DNA of 16,574 nt from JBCBJX01 sp964342855. GTDB taxonomy: Bacteria; Pseudomonadota; Alphaproteobacteria; Caulobacterales; Parvularculaceae. The DNA is taken from contig CAYFIB010000052.1 in the NCBI GenBank assembly GCA_964342855.1, positions 1 to 16,574 of the forward strand, written 5' to 3'. Below, in pieces: positions 1 to 6,024 of this stretch. Both the position numbers and the translations under genes were made by a program. Positions within the stretch are counted from its first letter, which is position 1. The number at the start of each line of letters is the position of its first letter. Under the pieces are notes generated by a model. The model saw nothing but the letters and a program-made list of their open reading frames with translations, was not told the DNA's origin and ran no database searches.

Positions 1-1333
1 GGGTCAGGCGAATGTCGCCGGACGCTGCGGATTTCGGCGTCGTCGCGCCGAGGAAGCGCAGGGCGAGGCCGAGACGTGTCGCTTCATCCATTCGTTTCTC
101 CGACAACAGTCGAAGAGCGCCGCGATCGGGCTGCGGCGAGCGTCGGCCGCCATGGCGGCGGTAGAGCGCAAGCGCGATGAGGACGCGCGAGGGGTGATCG
201 ACGCCGAGAAACGGCGCCGACAGCGCCGTCTCAAAGGCGTAGGCCGCGCGCGCGTCCGGATGGAAGAGCGCGCCGATATCGGCGAGGAGGCAGGCGGCCG
301 TACGCGCCCGTCGCTCCATGTCGGTTTCCTCGAAGAAGAGCCCGTCCGTCGCCGCGACAGCGCCTTCGCCGAAAGCGGGCGCAGGCGACAGGCGGCGGGC
401 GAGATCGCGCGCGCCTTCGATGAGCGGGTCCTGCGCGCGTTCCTCCGTAGAGAGACGCTCAAACAGCATGCCTTCGCGCGCGCCCGCGGCGGAAACAATG
501 GAGGCGCAGGCTGAACTTGCTTCAAGGACGCCCTTCAGCGTCGCGGCGGCGAGTTGCAGCACCGGCAGGCGTCGGCGCGGGGCGCCCTGCAGCTCGCGCA
601 GGCCCTCCTCGTCGAGATCCATGATGTGCTCGCAGGTCGCGAGCGCTTCATCGCGGCTGAGGCGGTATTGGTGCAGCACCGAGAGCGGATAGTCCGCCAT
701 CGCCATATGCACCCGCGCGATCGCCCGCCATGAGCCACCGACGGTGTACAGCGTCGGGCTGTCGAACCGGCTGAGCCACGAAACGCCCGCGAGCGTCGCC
801 GCGATGCGTTCCTCCGCAAGCTTCATATCGCCGCCGGTTTCCGAGGAGAGCCGCAGGGGCCCGAGCGGCAGGCTGATGCGTTCGCCAAGATCGGCGGACT
901 CCACCGCGACCAGCTCCAGACTGCCGCCGCCGAGATCGCCGACAAGGCCGCGCGCGTCAGGCTCCGCGCAGAGGACGCCGTAGGCCGCGGCGCGCGCCTC
1001 GTCCTCGCCGGAGAGGATCTGGACGTCGAACCCGACGTCCGCCGCCGCGGCGACGAAATCGTCCCGGTCCTCCGCCTCTCGCACGGCAGCCGTCGCGAAG
1101 GCGACGACGTCCGTCACCTCCATCTCGTCGAGGGTGCGGCGGAACCGACCGAGCGTGGCGAGCGCGTCCGCCCGCGCGTCAGCGTCGAGACGCCCGGTCC
1201 GCGCGACGCCGGCGCCGAGGCCACAGAGGGCTTTTTCGTTGAAGACAGGCGCAGGCGCGCGCGCCGCCCCCTCGTAGACAACGAGGCGGACGGAGTTGGA
1301 TCCGATATCGACGACGGCGCGCAATTGGCTCAT
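1..1333 (-). CDS. ppx: Ppx/GppA family exopolyphosphatase, 3' end outside window
   Basis: The reading frame is open from an ATG at 1333 to the left edge (444 residues visible, no stop seen), so the C-terminus is missing. The family hydrolyses terminal phosphates of polyphosphate or the 5'-phosphate of pppGpp in the cytoplasm, using an ASKHA (actin/Hsp70-like) fold. Visible motifs are DIGSNSVRLV (residues 9-18), ATAAVREA (80-87), SGEDEAR (108-114) and GDLGGGSLEL (132-141), the usual phosphate-binding loops and catalytic-glutamate segments. Near the visible end, GVDHPSRVLIALALYRRHGG matches the helical C-terminal part of the long proteobacterial Ppx proteins. An in-frame TAA lies five codons upstream, so this ATG is the first possible one; no Shine-Dalgarno is evident in front of it. 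Ppk1 is on the same strand but 4.7 kb upstream rather than adjacent. Ppx versus GppA preference cannot be decided from sequence alone. Confidence 0.93.
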   Translation of the reverse strand, partial: MSQLRAVVDIGSNSVRLVVYEGAARAPAPVFNEKALCGLGAGVARTGRLDADARADALATLGRFRRTLDEMEVTDVVAFATAAVREAEDRDDFVAAAADVGFDVQILSGEDEARAAAYGVLCAEPDARGLVGDLGGGSLELVAVESADLGERISLPLGPLRLSSETGGDMKLAEERIAATLAGVSWLSRFDSPTLYTVGGSWRAIARVHMAMADYPLSVLHQYRLSRDEALATCEHIMDLDEEGLRELQGAPRRRLPVLQLAAATLKGVLEASSACASIVSAAGAREGMLFERLSTEERAQDPLIEGARDLARRLSPAPAFGEGAVAATDGLFFEETDMERRARTAACLLADIGALFHPDARAAYAFETALSAPFLGVDHPSRVLIALALYRRHGGRRSPQPDRGALRLLSEKRMDEATRLGLALRFLGATTPKSAASGDIRLT

Positions 1334-1470
1334 GGCGGCGACGTAAACCGATTATGGTGAACCAACCAGAAAAAAGTGCGCACGCGGTGCACGTCATCGC
1401 CTCAAAAAAGTGACGCGTGATTTCTAGGCCGAGTCGGAAGGCGTCCTAGTTGCGCTTTGGCTGCCGAGGT

Positions 1471-2115
1471 TCACCGCCACATGAGGTCCAGACGCTCCAC
1501 ATCGTTGATGACGCGCCAGACGCCGCCGCCCTCCTCGACCTTCGCGCGCCACGCCTCCAGCCGGTCCATGTACTCGCGCGGGTCGATATTATCCGTGCGC
1601 AGTTTGGTGACGTTGAGGGCGACCACCTCGAAGCCGTCGAGAGAGAACGGGATGTCGCGGACATAGCCCTCGGGCAGATCCTCGGCGAGGTCGGAGAAGA
1701 TGAAGATCACCTTCCGCCCGGCGCCTTTCTCGGTGAGGAACTCCGAGGCCTGCAGCACGCCGCCTGTGATGTCGGTGTAGGCGGAGGGTTTCACCGCCTC
1801 GACGAAGGTGTCGATCTGCTCCTGAAAGCGCCGTTTCTGCTGGTTCGCGACCGAGGGCCGGTCGTCGAACTGCACCTTGGCGACGATGTCGCGCTCGGAG
1901 AAGGAGCCCGTATCGACGCGCGCGACGGCGAAGGCGTCGGCGGGTTCAAGACGGGCGAGGATCACGTTGATGATCTGCTGGGCCTGACGGATCTCCTCGG
2001 TATAGGTGCCCGAGGTGTCGATCAGCATGTAGACGCCGGTGTTGTGGGGGACCGGCTCGCCGCCGCAACCGGAAAGACCGAAGGCGGTAAGAGCGATCAG
2101 GGTGCGTTTGAACAT
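1471..2115 (-). CDS. VWA-domain lipoprotein, uncharacterised
   Basis: This gene encodes 214 residues. The N-terminus is a short lipoprotein signal with lipobox LSGC (14-17); glycine at +2 rather than aspartate predicts sorting to the outer membrane. The rest is one von Willebrand factor A fold (about 25-214): the metal-ion-dependent adhesion site is complete, with DTSGT (33-37, D-x-S-x-T), a threonine in YTDITG (about 114) and the aspartate of IFSDLAED (142). It is therefore a predicted periplasm-facing metal-dependent protein-binding domain. I do not recognise a named family. A strong GGGAGGAG ribosome-binding site sits just before the ATG, and the gene starts 11 bases after the stop of the upstream membrane-protein gene, so the two are almost certainly co-transcribed. 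Function is unknown; a sensor, adhesion or assembly partner of the membrane protein is a guess. Confidence 0.85.
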   Translation of the reverse strand: MFKRTLIALTAFGLSGCGGEPVPHNTGVYMLIDTSGTYTEEIRQAQQIINVILARLEPADAFAVARVDTGSFSERDIVAKVQFDDRPSVANQQKRRFQEQIDTFVEAVKPSAYTDITGGVLQASEFLTEKGAGRKVIFIFSDLAEDLPEGYVRDIPFSLDGFEVVALNVTKLRTDNIDPREYMDRLEAWRAKVEEGGGVWRVINDVERLDLMWR

Positions 2116-2126
2116 GGTCTCCTCCC

Positions 2127-3614
2127 TCAGCTCGCGAGCCGTTGCTCGACGTCTTTCATGACCGCTTTCGCGCCGATCTCGGCGGAGGGCTCCTGACGGC
2201 GTTCGAGCTTGGCGACCCGCGCTTCGGCGACGCCCGCCCGCGCGGCTGCGAGGCGGCGGTCGACCCAGAGCGGGGCGAAAATCGCGACGTCATAAAGCTC
2301 GGTGAGGACGCCCGCCGCGCCTTCGAACCCGCGGGCGAGAAGACGGAGCGTGAAAGCGCCGACCATGAGCGCGCCGGAGGCGACCCAGCCGAGCACCGCC
2401 CGCATGGAATGAACGAACGTCTCCAGCGGAATGGCGATGAAGGTGAGCGCGAACGGCAGGATGAAGCCCATGCCCATCTGCGCCGCCGTGGTGATCCACA
2501 GGAACGCCGGAGCGGACGCCTCCGCCTCCCCGCCTCTCAGAAGCGCGGTCGTCGCCAGCTCGTCCTGCAGAAGAAGCTCGCGCATATAGGCGAGCCCCGC
2601 CTCCACCCCCGCGAGGGAAAGGAGGATCGTGAAGGACGCCGCCGCGAGGCGCCGACGGATGCGGTCCGGCAGCGCGCTCACCGCCGGAAAGAGATTGGTG
2701 ATCCGCAGGCACTCCATGAGGAAGAGGCCCATGGAGAGTTCGACGAGGATGATGACGAGGGCGGCGATGTCCGCCGTGCGGAAGGCGCCGATGAAGGCGT
2801 TGCCGCCGACCATCTCCGACATCGGCCGAGCGATGAGGTGGAAATTGACGACCGCCCCGCCGGTCGCGACGAGCAGGACGAGGCCGGAAATGAAGAATTG
2901 GACGAGGGCGGAGGATTGCAACGCCGCCGCCGCGCGGTCTTCGCCGCGGGCGATCTCCTCGAACTTCTCCATATGGCGATCAACGGAGGCGGCGCGCTCA
3001 TTGACCGTCTCGACGGAGCCTTTGACTTCTTCAAGAAGGCGCACGGACTCCCGCCAGGACGGCGCCATGTCGTGCAGGTGCTTGTGGCGGACGCGGCAGT
3101 CGCGCCGATAGTCCTCCCGCGCTTCCTCGCCCGCTTTCTTGAAGCTGTCGTGGATGGAGCCGAGCACCTGGCGCAGCACCGGGTCGGCTTTCTCGGTGAC
3201 GCTGGCGACGGCGTCGACCGCTTCCGCCCAGCCCGGCGGCGTCGGCGGAACCCCGGCGCTCTTCTCGTAATTTTCCTCAAGGCGGCGGGACTGCTCCGAC
3301 AGCTCCTGATGAAGCGCGGGATAGGCGCCGAGATCACGGCGCACCGCATCGGAGAACCGGTCGAATTCGCGCGAGGCCATGCGGCCCGCGGCTTCACGCC
3401 CGGCGGCGAGCAGGACTTCTCTGTTGCGCGCGACGAGGCGCGTGCGCGTCGCCGTCAGCGCGCGGGACGAAAAGCGCAGGCCCTCCGCCAATCCCTTGCA
3501 CGAGGACGCAATGAGCGCCCGCATGGGCTGGCGGGCGAGATAAAGGCCGATCATCACGGCCCCGGCGATGAGCGCGATATCCGCCGCGCCGGACAGCTGG
3601 TCGAACTGGGGCAT
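2127..3614 (-). CDS. Polytopic membrane protein with long helical cytosolic domain, unknown function
   Basis: This gene encodes 495 residues and I do not recognise the family. One hydrophobic segment near the N-terminus (about 12-28) is followed by a strongly basic stretch (31-65), then a charged, helix-rich and probably coiled-coil region (about 65-235). Hydrophobic segments follow at about 236-258, 281-302, 325-345, 369-395 and 406-428, with a possible weaker one at 433-451. The positive-inside rule puts the 30-235 region in the cytosol and the acidic 346-367 loop outside. The C-terminal tail (452-495) is highly charged. No catalytic motif is visible. The start is fixed by an AGGGAGGG ribosome-binding site a few bases upstream. 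It is the first gene of a pair with the VWA lipoprotein and is divergent from the phoX-like gene. The general plan, N-terminal anchor, coiled coil and multi-span core, suggests a scaffold or sensor, but this is speculation. Confidence 0.82.
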   Translation of the reverse strand: MPQFDQLSGAADIALIAGAVMIGLYLARQPMRALIASSCKGLAEGLRFSSRALTATRTRLVARNREVLLAAGREAAGRMASREFDRFSDAVRRDLGAYPALHQELSEQSRRLEENYEKSAGVPPTPPGWAEAVDAVASVTEKADPVLRQVLGSIHDSFKKAGEEAREDYRRDCRVRHKHLHDMAPSWRESVRLLEEVKGSVETVNERAASVDRHMEKFEEIARGEDRAAAALQSSALVQFFISGLVLLVATGGAVVNFHLIARPMSEMVGGNAFIGAFRTADIAALVIILVELSMGLFLMECLRITNLFPAVSALPDRIRRRLAAASFTILLSLAGVEAGLAYMRELLLQDELATTALLRGGEAEASAPAFLWITTAAQMGMGFILPFALTFIAIPLETFVHSMRAVLGWVASGALMVGAFTLRLLARGFEGAAGVLTELYDVAIFAPLWVDRRLAAARAGVAEARVAKLERRQEPSAEIGAKAVMKDVEQRLAS

Positions 3615-3681
3615 GGCGCCCTCCCTTCGCTTGCACTGGGTGAAGCGTTGGCGCCGAAGGGGTTCGAAACTCGCAAAGAGA

Positions 3682-3699
3682 AACGCGCTAACACGCGTT
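3682..3699. repeat. Inverted repeat AACGCG-N6-CGCGTT, possible operator
   Basis: A perfect 6-bp inverted repeat with 6-base spacer lies 68 bases upstream of the membrane-protein start and next to the only AT-rich patch of the region. The size and symmetry suit a dimeric helix-turn-helix regulator. No regulator gene is present in the window, so the role is unproven. Confidence 0.3.
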
Positions 3700-3877
3700 A
3701 AGTTTTCTTACTTTTTTTCGCGTCTGCGGCGACTCGCTCCGCCGCCATATTCCGATCCACGCCTCCTCATTCTTTGACCCGCACCCCGTGCGCCAGGTGC
3801 AGGAGAACGACTTTCGTGCGCAGGGCGCCCATGCGGGATCGCGCAAAATTCGTCACAAAACGCGCCTACCACTCGTC

Positions 3878-3889
3878 GTGAGAACTCAC
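3878..3889. repeat. Palindrome GTGAG-AA-CTCAC before phoX-like start
   Basis: Five-base arms with a two-base centre end three bases before the GGAAGG ribosome-binding site of the phosphatase gene. It could be an operator or a small 5' leader hairpin that modulates translation. A palindrome this short can arise by chance. Confidence 0.25.
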
Positions 3890-3891
3890 TT

Positions 3892-3897
3892 GGAAGG
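3892..3897 (+). promoter_or_regulatory. Ribosome-binding site that sets the phoX-like start
   Basis: GGAAGG lies six bases before the ATG at 3904. This spacing favours that ATG over the in-frame TTG at 3898, which directly abuts the site. Confidence 0.8.
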
Positions 3898-3903
3898 TTG
3901 AGA

Positions 3904-5799
3904 ATGAGCGATCGCACCAACTCCGACGCCGCAATTGACTCCGAAGACGTATCGAGCAATCCGTCGGCTAACCGTCCGTTTACCGATGTTCTGAGAACGC
4001 ACGCCTCGCGTCGCGCCGTCGTTCAAGGCGCGCTCGTCGGCGCCGCAGCCAGCGGCTTTCTCGCTCCCGCAGCGCAGGCGCGCGCGTATTCAGGTGCAGA
4101 GACCAAGCGCCGCAGCGGTCGTGATCTTGTCGGTTTCGAGCCCGTGAGCATCGAGCAGGCGACCGTCGACCAGACTCTGCCGACCATCTCAAACGACTAC
4201 CAATATCAGGTGTTCATCCCGTGGGGCACGCCGATCGAACCCGGCGCGACGAAAGAATATGACGGCGATCCGAACACCCGTCCGACGCCGGAAGAAGCCG
4301 CTCTTCAGGTCGGCGCCGGCCATGACGGCATGCATTTCTTTCCGGAAAACATGAAGTTCAAATTCGGTCGCCGCCGCGCCTCCCGAGCCGGCATGCTGTG
4401 CGTGAACCACGAGTTCGGCCGCAACACGCATGTGATCGGCAAAGCGCTTCCCGAAAGCGAGGACGAGGTTCGCCTGTCACAGCACGTGCACGGCGTCTCG
4501 GTCGTCGCCATTGAGAAGAAAAAGCGCGCCTGGGAAGTCGTAAAAAGCCCGAACGCGCGGCGCATTCACGTCAACACGCCGGTCCGCTTCTCCGGTCCCG
4601 CCGCCGACTCTGACCTCCTGCAGAACCCGGCCGGCGACGCGCCGCTCGGCACCCTCAATAACTGCGGGTCAGGCGCCACGCCGTGGGGCACGTACCTGAC
4701 GTGCGAAGAGAACTTCAACGGCTGCTTTGGCGCCAACGACGCGTTTTCTCCGACCGAGGAACAGGCCCGTTACGGCTTGTCCGCCACGGGCTTCGGATAT
4801 GGCTGGCACCTGTTCGACAAGCGATTTGACCTGACGAACCCGGACTATGTGAACGAGGCCAATCGTTTCGGCTGGATCGTCGAGATCGACCCGTTCGACG
4901 GCGCCCAGAAGCCGGTGAAGCGCACCGCGCTCGGCCGGTTCAAGCACGAAGCTGTCGCCATCGCCGAAAGCGCGAACGGCCGCATCGCGGCCTATATGGG
5001 CGACGATCAGCGCTTCGACTATTGCTACAAGTACGTCTCCAATCAGGCGTGGCGACACGCGATCGCCAAAGGCGAGAGCCCGCTTGATGACGGCGTCCTC
5101 TATGTGGCCCGCTTTGACGAAGACGGTACGGGCGAATGGTTGCCGCTGACGCTCGAGAACCCCGATCTCGCGGCGCGCTTCTCCACCTTGGCGGAGCTTC
5201 TCATCAACGCCCGCCTCGCCGCTGACATCGTCGGCGCGACGCCGATGGACCGGCCGGAATGGACGACCATCGGTCAGGACGGCGCGGTGTTCTGGACGCT
5301 GACCAACAACACGAACCGCAAGGAGCCGAACTCGGCGAACCCGGAAGCGCCGAATGGCGACGGCCATATCATCCGCACCGTCGATGCGGACGACTATCTC
5401 GGGGACAGCTTCACCTGGGAGATCTATATTCTCGCCTCGTCGACGCGCGGCACGGAGAACGTCTTCACCGATCCGGACGCGGCGAACGCCGACCCGGACG
5501 GACGCCTTTTCATCGGCACCGATGGCGGCCAGCCGGACGGCCTGCAGAACCAGCTCGTCGTCTTCGACACGACCGCCGACACGCCGGAGCCGAAGCGCCT
5601 CCTCGTCGGCGTGCGCAATGACGAGATCACCGGCTGGGCGTACACGCCGGATTATCGTACGGCCTTCACCAACATCCAGCACCCGGGCGACGGCGATCCG
5701 ACGCTGACGAACTTCCCGAAACCGTTTGACGGCGTGACGATCCCGCGCGATGCAACGCTGATCATCACCCGGAAGAACAACGGTGTCATCGGCTCGTAA
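3904..5799 (+). CDS. phoX: PhoX/DUF839-type alkaline phosphatase, Tat-exported
   Basis: This gene encodes 631 residues from the ATG behind GGAAGG. The family hydrolyses phosphomonoesters outside the cytoplasm with an iron-calcium centre and is exported folded by Tat. Here a 35-residue hydrophilic n-region precedes SRRAVVQ (35-41, twin arginine, with the usual lysine replaced by glutamine), then a hydrophobic core and an Ala-rich cleavage area ending near AQARA (57-61). Family hallmarks are CVNHEFG (166-172), SQHVHGVSVV (192-201), the diagnostic NCGSGATPWGT and LTCEE blocks (253-269), GRFKHEA (344-350), MGDDQRFDY (365-373), RPEWTTIG (450-457), GTDGGQPDG (538-546) and FTNIQHPGDGD (588-598). Length is normal for the family. 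It is transcribed alone, divergent from the membrane/VWA pair and convergent with ppk, and ends in a strong terminator. No clear Pho box is visible upstream. It could act on other esters; the fold assignment is firm, the substrate inferred. Confidence 0.92.
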   Translation: MSDRTNSDAAIDSEDVSSNPSANRPFTDVLRTHASRRAVVQGALVGAAASGFLAPAAQARAYSGAETKRRSGRDLVGFEPVSIEQATVDQTLPTISNDYQYQVFIPWGTPIEPGATKEYDGDPNTRPTPEEAALQVGAGHDGMHFFPENMKFKFGRRRASRAGMLCVNHEFGRNTHVIGKALPESEDEVRLSQHVHGVSVVAIEKKKRAWEVVKSPNARRIHVNTPVRFSGPAADSDLLQNPAGDAPLGTLNNCGSGATPWGTYLTCEENFNGCFGANDAFSPTEEQARYGLSATGFGYGWHLFDKRFDLTNPDYVNEANRFGWIVEIDPFDGAQKPVKRTALGRFKHEAVAIAESANGRIAAYMGDDQRFDYCYKYVSNQAWRHAIAKGESPLDDGVLYVARFDEDGTGEWLPLTLENPDLAARFSTLAELLINARLAADIVGATPMDRPEWTTIGQDGAVFWTLTNNTNRKEPNSANPEAPNGDGHIIRTVDADDYLGDSFTWEIYILASSTRGTENVFTDPDAANADPDGRLFIGTDGGQPDGLQNQLVVFDTTADTPEPKRLLVGVRNDEITGWAYTPDYRTAFTNIQHPGDGDPTLTNFPKPFDGVTIPRDATLIITRKNNGVIGS

Positions 5800-5822
5800 G
5801 AGCGGGGGGCGATGCGACGTGG

Positions 5823-5850
5823 AAAAGGCGGGCTTCGGCCCGCCTTTTTG
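5823..5850 (+). terminator. Rho-independent terminator of the phoX-like gene
   Basis: A 7-bp GC stem (5827-5833 with 5838-5844) closes on a stable TTCG tetraloop, is preceded by AAAA and followed by TTTTTG. It lies 23 bases after the TAA. This is a textbook intrinsic terminator; the A-run before the stem could let it also act weakly on the convergent ppk transcript. Confidence 0.93.
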
Positions 5851-5866
5851 TTTATCACCTTCCGAT

Positions 5867-6001
5867 CGTCATCCCGGCCGCTACACGCGTCCAAGCCCGG
5901 CAGGGCTTGGCGAACGCGTGTTCGAGCCGGGACCCAGAGCCACCGTCGCAGCGCCCCGACGCTCTGGGTCCCGGGTCTCGCTGCGCTCGCCCGGGATGAC
6001 G
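5867..6001. repeat. Alphaproteobacterial-type intergenic palindromic repeat with nested hairpins
   Basis: Outer arms CGTCATCCCGG (5867-5877) and CCGGGATGACG (5991-6001) are perfectly complementary. Inside are two further hairpins. The first pairs 5883-5898 with 5903-5921 (ACACGCGT plus CCAAGCCC, loop GGCA, 3-base bulge). The second is a perfect 14-bp stem pairing 5927-5940 with 5961-5974, containing GGGACCCAGAGC. The element fills the gap between the phoX terminator and the ppk stop. Its sequence resembles multicopy REP-like palindromes I know from alphaproteobacterial chromosomes; copy number here cannot be seen from one window. Confidence 0.8.
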
Positions 6002-6024
6002 TTATGAAGTGTGGTCGCGCTACT

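Larger units (their letters stand above)
3615..3903. promoter_or_regulatory. Divergent intergenic region between membrane/VWA pair and phoX-like gene
   Basis: These 289 bases hold no convincing gene and must contain the promoters of both divergent units. Visible features are an AT-rich patch at about 3697-3719, a perfect 6-bp inverted repeat AACGCG/CGCGTT with a 6-base spacer (3682-3699), and a GTGAG-AA-CTCAC palindrome (3878-3889) immediately before the phoX ribosome-binding site. I cannot place sigma-70 boxes with confidence on either strand. Confidence 0.5.

Noticed and set aside
1424..1449. CTAGG/CCTAG inverted repeat after the VWA gene as a terminator
   Set aside because: Only 5-bp arms, a 16-base loop and no adjacent T-run on the minus strand.
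2142..3701. Long open frame (519 codons) on the plus strand opposite the membrane protein
   Set aside because: Low-complexity Arg/Glu/Asp-rich translation typical of an antisense shadow. The minus-strand frame has proper membrane segments and a strong ribosome-binding site.
3849..3866. Possible Pho box (CGTCAC-AAAA-CGCGCC) before the phoX-like gene
   Set aside because: Only the first half resembles the CTGTCAT-type half-site; the second half does not match, so PhoB control cannot be claimed from sequence.
4669..5682. 337-codon minus-strand open frame inside the phoX-like gene
   Set aside because: The plus-strand frame contains the conserved DUF839 blocks over the same bases; the antisense translation is Val/Arg-rich without a domain.
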